DNA of 9,657 nt, taken from Candidatus Iainarchaeum sp. (lineage in GTDB: Archaea > Iainarchaeota > Iainarchaeia > Iainarchaeales > Iainarchaeaceae). This document shows, piece after piece, positions 1 to 7,740 of this stretch; position 1 is the first letter of the stretch; each line of letters begins with the position of its first letter. Made by a program: the position numbers and the translations under genes. The stretch covers positions 1 to 9,657 of the forward strand of contig DUGC01000104.1 of assembly GCA_013331625.1 (NCBI GenBank), written 5' to 3'. The notes under the pieces were generated by a model that was given only the letters and a program-made list of their open reading frames with translations, was not told where the DNA came from and ran no database searches.

Positions 1-24
1 CCCCTTTTAGGGGCGGGTCGTTTT
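1..24 (+). repeat. Dispersed GC-rich palindromic repeat, copy A (cut by window edge)
   Basis: These 24 bases are identical to 8341-8364. They comprise CCCC, a TTTTA loop, GGGGCGGG, then TCG and TTTT. The left arm seen in the 8333-8364 copy (GAACGCCC) would lie before base 1, so this copy is probably truncated only by the window boundary. A diverged copy lies on the minus strand at 7709-7740. Identity over 24 bases at sites 8.3 kb apart, outside genes, shows a dispersed repeat; its function is not known. Confidence 0.75.
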
Positions 25-51
25 GCCGCTTTATAAATTAATTCCGCAATA

Positions 52-94
52 GCCAGCTACGGACTGGCACTAAACATTGCAAAGAATTTTTTTT
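52..94 (+). terminator. Possible terminator of an upstream transcript
   Basis: A short inverted repeat (GCCAG at 52-56 with CTGGC at 64-68) is followed by an uninterrupted T8 tract at 87-94. T-tracts on the coding strand are the usual archaeal termination signal. A TATA-like TTTATAAA at 30-37 lies just upstream and, being palindromic, could serve either strand. No gene ending here is visible in the window, so what would be terminated is unknown. Confidence 0.25.
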
Positions 95-152
95 AATGAA
101 AAAAATTGTTTTTCCGGGGATTTTCGGCGGTATTTTTTTGCCAACTGATACG

Positions 153-160
153 TTTATAAA
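153..160 (+). promoter_or_regulatory. TATA box of the surface-protein operon
   Basis: TTTATAAA, centred about 27 bases before the ATG at 184. In archaea transcription starts about 25-28 bases downstream of the TATA centre, which places the start at or within a base or two of the ATG. The mRNA is therefore predicted to be leaderless, which agrees with the lack of a Shine-Dalgarno before 184. Confidence 0.65.
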
Positions 161-183
161 GAAGTTTGGTTCTATTAGGCTCA

Positions 184-3100
184 ATGAAATTTCCTGTCAT
201 TGTACCAATAATGCTCGTGGCGCTCCTCGTGCTTGCCTCTTACCCTTCAGCAGCCTACGTGCAGATCAATGCGGTGAACGGCCCCTTCGTGACCGACTCG
301 AACATCTTGTTAATAGCAAAAGTGTATGACAATAACGGTGGCGCCAAAAACAATGTCGACCTCAACACTTATGCCGTGAACCTTGCCACGGGCGAGGCGA
401 CAAACCTGCGCTATGATGGCAGCGTGCAGGGCATCCTGTTCAGGGGGGATATCAATTTCTCTGCTGCAGGGGACTACAACATTGTTGCAATTGATTTAAA
501 TGATTCCGTGAGTTCGACCGTTTCTATTAAGGTGCGCCCGCTGAGCGGAATCACCACAAGTTTCAATTCCCACAACCCCCCGTTCAATATCAACAGCGGC
601 GAGGACATCAATTTCACGCTGCAGGGAAAAAACGGCGCAAGCGTTGACACAAATGCGATTCTCCGGATTAAGCTCGTGTCAGATGCCAACAACAGCCAGG
701 CTTCGCCCACCGTTGACATCAATGCGAACGGCTTTGACCAGAATGCCATTGACACATCAAGCCTCTCGCAGGGCCTCTATTATATAGATGTAAATAACGG
801 GCTTGCGCTGATCCCGATAACAGTGTTCAAGTTCAAGGCATTTTTGAACCTTCAGGACGACCTGAACAACACAACAACCGTATTCGGGCAGGGGAAGACA
901 GTCACCATCATCGGAAGGGCTACGAACTTTGACGGGAATGACAATTATACGATTTCAAGCGCTGTTGTGACCGTGACCACTCCGGCCGGCAGCACAAGCA
1001 CGCTTGCCACATGTACTACCGGCTCGCAGTTGAAGTGCACTTACAGTATCGCCCCGGATGCCAGCGCGGGGGATTATACTGTGAATGCGGGCATCACGGT
1101 TGGTAGCGATTCCATCAATGTGAGGAGGGGCTTTACCGTTCAGGCATATTCCATGAATTTCTTTGCAAAAGAGTTCACTGGCGGCAAGGCAGGCAAGGAA
1201 AAGATGCCAAGTGTCTACCCGACGAACTCAGACGTGAACTTCGAAGTGCACTTCACTGAAACATCAAGCGGCCTTGAAATGAGCGGCGATGTGAACATGA
1301 ACAATAGGTTCTGCCAAGACCAGAACATTTCCGTTTTCATACAAAAAGTGGGGGACAAGGACGTCAATTCCATTCCGGATATCAATTATTATCGCGAGGC
1401 TAACCCGAATTACTGCAATATCAAGATAATTGCCCCCAGCGTGCAGGGCACATACACAGTGGCCGCAGTCGCCAATGTGGGCGCCCAGACTCTGCGCAAG
1501 AGCACGGTCCTCAATGTCCAGAATTTCATGATATTCAGCATGCCTGTAGCCCCGGACACATACGATCCGAACACGCCGTCCGGAAAATTCACTTTCTATA
1601 AAGGTGAGAGTGTGGGTCTGAACCCAAGCTATGTGGACCTTAATGGAATCCTTAGCCCGAAGATAGTGCGGGTGAGGCAGATAAAAGTCTTTGAGTCCTC
1701 CGGAGTGAGGACTTTCTCTGGAACTGACGTGAACTGGAACTCTGACAAGAATATAATGACACTTAGCGCATCGGCAGTCAACACCCTTGCAGGGGGATTC
1801 AAGCCGGTAGAGGCAGTGGTGGATGTCAACATGGTCAATGTCCCAGACGCCAACAGTGTCACCGCATTCGGGATGTTCAAGCTCAATGTGATGAACCTGA
1901 GCGCGCAGCTTGTCAGCACAACGGATTCCAACGCAACGCGCAAGAGCGAGAGCTTCGGCCCGGCTTCAGTCGGCCTTGACGAGAACATCCATGTAAAGGT
2001 GACTGCCTTGAGCGGCACCGCAGGCATTTCAGGCGCCGCAGTGAGCCTGCAATCCATGAGAAACATGGACACGTGGGAGGAGGTTGACACTTCAGGAGTG
2101 GCGTCAAAAGTGACCGATGCAAACGGCAACGCAACCCTTACCATAGGCAGGCTGCAGGATCTAGGCCTTGGCAGTGGCGGCTATATGGTAGAAGCGAAGG
2201 TCACCACGACAGACGGCAATGAGGACACTGCTGAAACATTCTTCGAGGCGAGGCGCTTTGTGGTTTTCCTGCAGCCGCTCGATACAAGGACCGGCACGCA
2301 ATGCCAGTTCGCGCAGAATTTCCGCAAGGGCGGCGACATGAATTTCGTCATAAGGGCATTCAACCCCCGATTGGGATTTGGCGCAGGCGACGTGAATGTA
2401 AGCATCACGCGCTCAATATCCCCGCTCAAAGTGCTTTATTTCGGCTCGCCGAGCAAGCCGCAATTCCCGCCAATTGAAGTTCCGGACGTGAATTTTGATG
2501 TCAATTCTTCCTATCCCTGCATGTCAATGGGCGGAGGCCCGGTCGCGCCATCCACAACGGACCTTGCAGAAATCAGCATTTACAAGACCACGGGGCAGTG
2601 GCAGGCCGGCTTTTATAACATCTCCCTGCAGGTCGATGCCAATGGCGGGACATTGGACGGTAACAGGGAAATAGGCCGCGGCTTTATGCAGTTGCAGTCC
2701 TTTATGTTCAATGTATCCCCCGCGCAGATTAGTCAATACGGCGCGCCAACCGGAAAGCCGGGCGGGGCTTTTGACCTCAATGTCACGCTTGCAGGCGCCA
2801 CCGGCAGCGCCACGGTTAGCGCCAAGCTTATAGACCCTAACGGCGGCGAGAGATTTGAAATGGCGGAAAGCGGCGAGAATACCACTGACCTCAATTTAGG
2901 TTATGCGAATTCGGATGTCAATGGCTATAGGGCAGAAAGCTATAATTCGCCTGATGACTGCAATGCAACCTACTGCCCGAGCAAGAGCATCACCATGAAT
3001 TCCCTCAATGCGGCGCAGGTAATCGCGCGCGACCAGAATGTGCTTAGTGTCATGATCCCCTCAAGCGCAAAGCAGCAGGATTACATGATTGAACTCACGG

Positions 3101-4704
3101 CAACCGATTCAGCAGGGGCGAGTGCGACAGGGGATGTGTTTTTACAGATAAAGACCTTCAAGCTCATTAACTTTGGCTGGTGGGACACGATGTATGGCGT
3201 TTGGGGAATGAATGATAATGCTGAACTGGACTGGAACGCGACGGATGTTGCGTCTGGGCAGGCATATTACCGTTATCAGCCGCAAATGGGCGCTGACGGA
3301 GGATCCATGCCCACGATAGATCTTAATTTCATGGTCAATTACACCAGCAGGGCCCTTATTGTGGATATAAACGGCGACCGGAATTTCATGACCCCGAATA
3401 TGGATCAGAATATAACGCCAGGGGCGTTCTTGAGCAACCGTGTGGCCACTACAGACGCCAACAAATTCATAATCACGGACATATCGCGCGTTGGCGCCCA
3501 GGAACCGGGGATCAAGTTTATCAGGCGCAGTGCGCTCGACGCCAACAGCAGCAACTTCGGCTATATCGGTGCATACCCCGCCGACACGAATTTCACCATA
3601 CCCGTCCTCGTGAAGGATGCGAGCGGCCTGCCTATGGATGCCAATGTCACCGTCACTAACATCGCGATTTACAATCCGGGAAGCTTTTTCCCGACCTATA
3701 TGTCGTCGAGGAGCTGCTCTGGGCTAGCGGAACTCATATACTGCAACCTGTCCGCGGCGGATTTCAATTCCGTTTATGACCAGACAGATGCCAATGGCCT
3801 TGCGGTCGTCAATATGCGTGTCGGAAAGCCCGGAAGCAGGCTCATGCTTGAAATGACCGTGTGGAGGACGACAGATGAAGGCACTGCCCTCGGTACGACG
3901 CAAAAGCTCCAGCCCTTCGAAGGGCCAACAATAGATGTGAAGAAATACACCGTGACCACACTCGTCACAGGGCCGCGCGTGAGGATGGATTACAACTCGA
4001 CTTTAAGGTCTTCGGTTTCAGACCTCAACATATTTGACATGCTCACTTCGGCAGCAGTGGACGCTTCAAGGCTTGATGCCTACATAGGGGTGTATTATGG
4101 CGCAGTCGGGGACAGGAACGGCTTGCTGGGGGACATCAATGCCGATATGAACTGGTACTTTGTGAGGGTTGACGCCAACACTCTCTGGGTCGATGATGAC
4201 AAGAACATTGCCATCAATCCAAGCGCCGCTGAGCAGGGGGCGTTCAGATCGTTCGCATGTACTGACTTCAATTCACAATGCGCCATCACATACGCCGCTG
4301 GCAGCGACACGAGGATGTACTGGAACAGGGACACGAATTCAGACACGAACGCGATGGACAGTAATATTACATTCTATCCCGTCTATTCCGATCCGTTCAA
4401 CCCGCAGAACGCCCCCAACAGGGACGCGAACGTGCAGGTGGCGGTCACCTTGACCAATCTCTCAGGTGTCAGCCTTTCGGATGTTTACAACATTTCAAAT
4501 GTGCGCCTCGAGAACTATGCGCAGTGGACCACGCAGGCGCTCAGCCCAGCGAGCTATTCGAACAAGGCCGGTACAACACTTATAAGCATCGGCAAGCTCA
4601 GTGATACCAACAAGAGCGCCGGCCAATACAGCCTCGTGTTCAGGCTCAGGGTCGGGAGCGGCGCGGAAACCGAGGAAAGGGCGTTTTTAAACGTAAAGAA
4701 CTGA
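184..4704 (+). CDS. Giant secreted Asp-x-Asn-rich multidomain surface protein (S-layer-like candidate)
   Basis: Encodes 1506 residues. I place the start at ATG 184 rather than the in-frame TTG at 166, because the TATA box at 153-160 would start transcription at about 184 and because this start opens directly into a Sec signal peptide (MKFPVIVPIMLVALLVLAS, likely cleavage near SAA/Y). The rest has no other membrane helix. It is predicted all-beta: a recurring unit of roughly 100-160 residues ends in a strand such as GxYxVxA followed about 20 residues later by FxVxxF (near residues 97, 198, 296, 422, 538, 665, 808, 965, 1218 and 1480). Two TDANGxA motifs (near 643 and 1199) are typical of Ig-like or invasin-type folds. 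By hand count about 65 Asp-x-Asn tripeptides occur, far above chance. Closely spaced cysteine pairs (277/285, 926/931, 1178/1187, 1359/1366) suggest local disulfides. It is followed after 13 bases by a membrane-anchored protein. I infer a cell-surface or S-layer role; no named family is recognised. Confidence 0.9.
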   Translation: MKFPVIVPIMLVALLVLASYPSAAYVQINAVNGPFVTDSNILLIAKVYDNNGGAKNNVDLNTYAVNLATGEATNLRYDGSVQGILFRGDINFSAAGDYNIVAIDLNDSVSSTVSIKVRPLSGITTSFNSHNPPFNINSGEDINFTLQGKNGASVDTNAILRIKLVSDANNSQASPTVDINANGFDQNAIDTSSLSQGLYYIDVNNGLALIPITVFKFKAFLNLQDDLNNTTTVFGQGKTVTIIGRATNFDGNDNYTISSAVVTVTTPAGSTSTLATCTTGSQLKCTYSIAPDASAGDYTVNAGITVGSDSINVRRGFTVQAYSMNFFAKEFTGGKAGKEKMPSVYPTNSDVNFEVHFTETSSGLEMSGDVNMNNRFCQDQNISVFIQKVGDKDVNSIPDINYYREANPNYCNIKIIAPSVQGTYTVAAVANVGAQTLRKSTVLNVQNFMIFSMPVAPDTYDPNTPSGKFTFYKGESVGLNPSYVDLNGILSPKIVRVRQIKVFESSGVRTFSGTDVNWNSDKNIMTLSASAVNTLAGGFKPVEAVVDVNMVNVPDANSVTAFGMFKLNVMNLSAQLVSTTDSNATRKSESFGPASVGLDENIHVKVTALSGTAGISGAAVSLQSMRNMDTWEEVDTSGVASKVTDANGNATLTIGRLQDLGLGSGGYMVEAKVTTTDGNEDTAETFFEARRFVVFLQPLDTRTGTQCQFAQNFRKGGDMNFVIRAFNPRLGFGAGDVNVSITRSISPLKVLYFGSPSKPQFPPIEVPDVNFDVNSSYPCMSMGGGPVAPSTTDLAEISIYKTTGQWQAGFYNISLQVDANGGTLDGNREIGRGFMQLQSFMFNVSPAQISQYGAPTGKPGGAFDLNVTLAGATGSATVSAKLIDPNGGERFEMAESGENTTDLNLGYANSDVNGYRAESYNSPDDCNATYCPSKSITMNSLNAAQVIARDQNVLSVMIPSSAKQQDYMIELTATDSAGASATGDVFLQIKTFKLINFGWWDTMYGVWGMNDNAELDWNATDVASGQAYYRYQPQMGADGGSMPTIDLNFMVNYTSRALIVDINGDRNFMTPNMDQNITPGAFLSNRVATTDANKFIITDISRVGAQEPGIKFIRRSALDANSSNFGYIGAYPADTNFTIPVLVKDASGLPMDANVTVTNIAIYNPGSFFPTYMSSRSCSGLAELIYCNLSAADFNSVYDQTDANGLAVVNMRVGKPGSRLMLEMTVWRTTDEGTALGTTQKLQPFEGPTIDVKKYTVTTLVTGPRVRMDYNSTLRSSVSDLNIFDMLTSAAVDASRLDAYIGVYYGAVGDRNGLLGDINADMNWYFVRVDANTLWVDDDKNIAINPSAAEQGAFRSFACTDFNSQCAITYAAGSDTRMYWNRDTNSDTNAMDSNITFYPVYSDPFNPQNAPNRDANVQVAVTLTNLSGVSLSDVYNISNVRLENYAQWTTQALSPASYSNKAGTTLISIGKLSDTNKSAGQYSLVFRLRVGSGAETEERAFLNVKN

Positions 4705-4706
4705 AG

Positions 4707-4711
4707 GGTGA
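4707..4711 (+). promoter_or_regulatory. Shine-Dalgarno of the second operon gene
   Basis: GGTGA, complementary to the 3' end of archaeal 16S rRNA, lies 6 bases before ATG 4718 and 9 before the adjacent ATG 4721. It supports translation of the downstream gene from a shared mRNA and favours these starts over the out-of-frame GTG at 4708. Confidence 0.6.
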
Positions 4712-4717
4712 AGACGT

Positions 4718-5890
4718 ATGATGCAAAAAAAGCTGTTATTGGTATTCGCTTCAATGGTTTTCCTGGCCGCGGGTGCATTTGCGTCGGGGGCTCTCTCGGT
4801 TTCGCTCAATTCACTCGACCCCATAAACGTGGGCGGCTCGGTCACTCTGACCGCGACGGTGAGCGCGAGCGGCGACAACGTTTCAAACGCGCAGGCCAGC
4901 ATAACCCTGCCAACAGGGCTCACCTCAAGCGATGCGACAACCCAGAGCATAGGGACCCTGAACGCGGGCAGCAACAGCTCCAAGAGCTGGAACATCACGG
5001 GCGGCTCGAGCGGGACATACACAATCACGGTTTCAGCAAGTGGGGACAGTGTCACAACACAAACCGCAAATGCAACCCTTACCGTGAACGGCGCGGGATT
5101 CATCACTGTGAGCACGACAACTTCGCCCGCATCCACGCTGACCGCAATTGACCAGACAACGACCCTCGCTCTCTCATTTTCAAACACCGGCGGCTCAAGT
5201 TCCACAGTCACTGTCGCTACGACTCCTCTCACTGGCCTTACAATGACAAGCGGAAGCTCTTCAAATATTTTTGACCTCAATGCAGGCCAGAGTTCCTCGC
5301 TTTCATGGGCATTCAGAATGGATACAGCAGGTGACAAGACCATATCAGTTGCAATAACAAGCACAGCCAACAACCCCGATGACCTCTCATTTTCACTCAC
5401 TGGCCCTGCTGCTGCGCAGACAACTCCCCAAAGCCCGGGCGGAAGCGATACCAACACAAACACTTCTGCTAGCCCCCCAAGTACTGATGCCGGGAATGTA
5501 GGCGGAGTGAGTAGGGGCAGTGACGAAAGCGGCGGCTCTGAGCCTGATGACGGATCCGGCACACCGGAAAATCCGCAAGTCAGTGCAGATTTGTGCAAGA
5601 ATGTAAAATGCGCAGATAAGAATCCCTGTACTACCGATAGCTGCACTCCCGAGACCGGCAAGTGCAAATTCACCCCAAAGCTTGACGGCGCTCTGTGCGG
5701 AGATAATAAATTCTGCAGCGCAGGGCTGTGCAAGGAAAAAGCAAAAGCAAGTGCGCAGGCAGAGCAGCAAAAACAGGGGGCTGATAACAACGGGATTGTT
5801 GCGCTACTTGGCGGCCTTGGCATAATCGGCATAGTTGTCGTGATAGCGGCACTCGCAGCTGTTGCATACCTTGTCTTTTTGCGCAAGTGA
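4718..5890 (+). CDS. Membrane-anchored surface protein with two Ig-like domains and an eight-cysteine module
   Basis: 390 residues; tandem ATGs at 4718 and 4721 are both possible, and the Shine-Dalgarno fits either. Order seen: signal peptide 1-22; beta-sandwich domain about 24-124, of the CARDB/NEW3 or DUF11-like style (VGGSVTLTATVSA, GTYTITVSASGD, LTVNG); a second similar domain about 127-230; a Ser/Thr/Pro/Gly/Asp-rich stalk about 231-290; a cysteine module with Cys at 293, 298, 304, 309, 316, 327, 333 and 338, containing NPCTTDSC and GKCKFTP, which resembles extracellular eight-cysteine repeats in bacterial and archaeal surface proteins; an Ala/Lys/Gln-rich linker; a transmembrane helix about 360-387 ending FLRK. 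Topology is N-out with a two-residue basic cytoplasmic tail. It is very rich in Ser and Thr, so glycosylation is likely. Only 13 bases separate it from the large secreted protein, so I infer that it anchors or partners that protein. The domain assignments are by eye. Confidence 0.88.
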   Translation: MMQKKLLLVFASMVFLAAGAFASGALSVSLNSLDPINVGGSVTLTATVSASGDNVSNAQASITLPTGLTSSDATTQSIGTLNAGSNSSKSWNITGGSSGTYTITVSASGDSVTTQTANATLTVNGAGFITVSTTTSPASTLTAIDQTTTLALSFSNTGGSSSTVTVATTPLTGLTMTSGSSSNIFDLNAGQSSSLSWAFRMDTAGDKTISVAITSTANNPDDLSFSLTGPAAAQTTPQSPGGSDTNTNTSASPPSTDAGNVGGVSRGSDESGGSEPDDGSGTPENPQVSADLCKNVKCADKNPCTTDSCTPETGKCKFTPKLDGALCGDNKFCSAGLCKEKAKASAQAEQQKQGADNNGIVALLGGLGIIGIVVVIAALAAVAYLVFLRK

Positions 5891-5899
5891 CTTCCGGGC

Positions 5900-5967
5900 T
5901 GCAAAAAACCCTTTTTGAAGGGCCTTTGCAAAACTTTATTAACTTCCATTCCAAGACGGATTTTTTT
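5900..5967. terminator. Convergent (bidirectional) terminator region
   Basis: This lies between the stop at 5890 (+) and the stop at 5970-5972 (-). An imperfect hairpin has outer arms TGCAAA (5900-5905) and TTTGCA (5925-5930) and inner arms CCCTT (5909-5913) and AAGGG (5918-5922). For rightward transcripts a T7 tract follows at 5961-5967. For leftward transcripts the A6 at 5903-5908 reads as a T-tract. Both operons can therefore terminate within 79 bases. Confidence 0.55.
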
Positions 5968-5969
5968 GT

Positions 5970-7634
5970 TCACTCGTGAGTGAAATACGCAACCGGCCTT
6001 TTTCCCTCTGCCGAATCGATTATGCAAAATCCCTTTTTTTCAAGGTAGAGGTGCTGCCCCTTTACAAGTTCCATCGCCTCGATCGCCCCAAGCTCCCTCC
6101 TGCCGTCGGGCAAAACAAGCTCAAGGTCCATCATCTCGAAAATCCACGAAACAACTTTCTTCCCCTCCATGCCGGTCCCCGCAAACTTCCCCTGCAAACT
6201 GAACCCTTCCTTCAAGTCAAGGCGCACATTGTACGCGTTCCGTAGGCGGAAAACCTGCTGCGGAACCGACCTGATCTCTTCGCCTGAAACATAAAATTCA
6301 TGCATTCCCCTTGGCAGCGCAATCATCTTCCCGTCCTTTTCGACTTTTACCTCCTCATGGCTGGGTACATCGATTTTCACGGGATCCATGAGGTAAGTTG
6401 TGCGCGCTGAGCGCTCCTGTATGATCTCGCGGTTGTATGCGGCAAGCTTTGGCATTGAAATATTCGCATCGCTTGCCGTAAGGCCCGAATCAACAAGTAT
6501 TTTTTGCAGCGCAGCAGGCTGGAAGCCGCGCCTGCGCAAAGCCCGCAGCGTCCCGAGCCTTATGTCATCCCACCCCTCATACTCGCCTGCCGCAATTCCC
6601 GCCTTGATTTTTGAAGTGCTCAGCACCATGCCCCCAAGCGAGAGCCTGCCAAAGTGCACGGCATGCGGATAGCCCCATCCAAAGTAATCATAGAGGAACT
6701 GCTGCTTTGTCGTGTTTTGCGAATGCTCCTGCCCGCGCAATATCAAAGTCACGCCCATCTCATGGTCGTCCACTGCGCTCTCGAACATGAAGCTTGGCCA
6801 GACAAAATCCTTCCCGCTCACGCGCGGGTGCTCGGGCCTGTCCACGATGCGCGCAACCCACCAGTCGCGAACGCTTGGGTCAGGGTGCCGGAGGTCGGTT
6901 TTTATGCGAAGCACAGCTTCCCCCTCTTTAAATTCGTGCGAGACCATTTTCTCAAAATCCGCAAGCTGCCCATCATTGCCCCGCTCCCTGCATGGGCAGG
7001 GATTTGAATGGTCAATGGATTTTTTCCAGTCCTCGCTTTTGCAGGTGCACACATACGCCTTGCCCATTGCAATCAGCCTGCGCATGTAGTCATAGTAGAG
7101 CTGCAGCCTGTCTGATGCAAAATAAACCTCGTCAATTTTTATCCCGAACCACTCAAGATCTGTGCGGAATTCCTGTTCGGGGCTTTCCATTGGCTTTTTC
7201 ACTTTGGGGTCTGTGTCCTCAAAGCGCAAAATGAATTTGCCGCTATATTTTTTCGCGTATGCAAAGCTCAGGTATGCCGCCCTTGCATTCCCAAGGTGCG
7301 GGGGCCCGTTGGGGTTTGGAGCATATCTTGTGACAACCGGCTCTCCGCCTTCGGCCCAATCGAGTACAGGGAGCCCTTCCCGCCCCTGCTTTGCCTTGAG
7401 TTCATAGCCCTCGGCTTCAAAAGCCCCGAATTCCTTTTCAATGTCCTGCATGGCCATTGCATTGACTTTTTTTATAGCCTCTGATGCGGCAGGGACAAGG
7501 GCCTTCACATCCTCATCTCTGTAGAGCGCCTTGAGCTTTCCTATGAGCGCGCCAAGGTCAGCTTTCCCCCCGTGCTCGAAAGCGTTCTTTACCGCGTAGC
7601 GGTACGCATCCTGCATTATCTGTTCAGTGTCCAT
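5970..7634 (-). CDS. gltX: Glutamyl-tRNA synthetase, archaeal type
   Basis: 554 residues from ATG 7634; the upstream in-frame TTG at 7640 lies at or before the predicted transcription start and is disfavoured. The enzyme is a cytoplasmic class I synthetase that attaches glutamate to tRNA. Seen: an N-terminal helical extension typical of archaeal enzymes (about 1-85); the HIGH-type signature as PNPNGPPHLGNAR (HLGN at 113-116); RFEDTDP just after it; a zinc-binding-like CxC (196, 198) and CPC (213, 215) insertion; the KMSKS-equivalent as LSTSK (STSK 339-342), the usual archaeal variant; and a beta-barrel, GlnRS-like C-terminal anticodon-binding region. Length matches the archaeal family. Archaea generally make Gln-tRNA by amidation, so the enzyme is probably non-discriminating, charging both tRNA-Glu and tRNA-Gln; that part is family knowledge. 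It is monocistronic, with its own TATA box upstream and a convergent terminator downstream. Confidence 0.95.
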   Translation of the reverse strand: MDTEQIMQDAYRYAVKNAFEHGGKADLGALIGKLKALYRDEDVKALVPAASEAIKKVNAMAMQDIEKEFGAFEAEGYELKAKQGREGLPVLDWAEGGEPVVTRYAPNPNGPPHLGNARAAYLSFAYAKKYSGKFILRFEDTDPKVKKPMESPEQEFRTDLEWFGIKIDEVYFASDRLQLYYDYMRRLIAMGKAYVCTCKSEDWKKSIDHSNPCPCRERGNDGQLADFEKMVSHEFKEGEAVLRIKTDLRHPDPSVRDWWVARIVDRPEHPRVSGKDFVWPSFMFESAVDDHEMGVTLILRGQEHSQNTTKQQFLYDYFGWGYPHAVHFGRLSLGGMVLSTSKIKAGIAAGEYEGWDDIRLGTLRALRRRGFQPAALQKILVDSGLTASDANISMPKLAAYNREIIQERSARTTYLMDPVKIDVPSHEEVKVEKDGKMIALPRGMHEFYVSGEEIRSVPQQVFRLRNAYNVRLDLKEGFSLQGKFAGTGMEGKKVVSWIFEMMDLELVLPDGRRELGAIEAMELVKGQHLYLEKKGFCIIDSAEGKRPVAYFTHE

Positions 7635-7658
7635 AATCAAGAAGGAAGCGGGAAAGGG

Positions 7659-7666
7659 TTATTAAG
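7659..7666 (-). promoter_or_regulatory. TATA-like box of gltX
   Basis: Read on the minus strand the sequence is CTTAATAA, centred about 28 bases before ATG 7634. There is no Shine-Dalgarno before that ATG, so a leaderless or near-leaderless transcript is predicted. The match is weaker than the other TATA boxes of the window. Confidence 0.45.
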
Positions 7667-7708
7667 CAAAACGCTGCCCAAATCCCCGAAGGATTCCTTC
7701 AGCAACCC

Positions 7709-7740
7709 AAAATGACCCCGCCCATTTTAGGGGGCGGTTC
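7709..7740 (-). repeat. Dispersed palindromic repeat, copy B (diverged, inverted)
   Basis: Read on the minus strand it starts GAACCGCCC, has a TAAAAT-containing loop, then GGGCGGGGTC, A and TTTT. This matches the plus-strand copy at 8333-8364 in its GAA start, GC stem, GG-TC close and N-TTTT tail, with loop and stem changes. The six-pair core is CCGCCC with GGGCGG. It begins immediately next to the stop codon of the remnant gene at 7741, so it could also act as a terminator-like hairpin. Confidence 0.6.

Noticed and set aside
166..183. TTG at 166 as start of the large surface gene
   Set aside because: It would lie upstream of the transcription start predicted from the TATA box at 153-160, and would add six non-typical residues before a normal signal peptide.
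96..329. Small ORF starting MKKIVFPG overlapping the start of the large surface gene
   Set aside because: It runs out of frame through the signal peptide region of the large gene and becomes Arg/Cys-rich; no ribosome site is seen.
5971..5982. Palindrome CACTCGTGAGTG at the end of gltX
   Set aside because: It overlaps the last codons of the gene and would have only a two-base loop, so it is unlikely to fold as a terminator hairpin.
4687..6027. Long minus-strand open frame (446 codons) opposite the second surface gene
   Set aside because: It lies antisense to a convincing gene with signal peptide, Ig-like and membrane segments; its product is low-complexity Val/Leu/Ser/Pro-rich as expected from the complement, and it crosses the convergent terminator.
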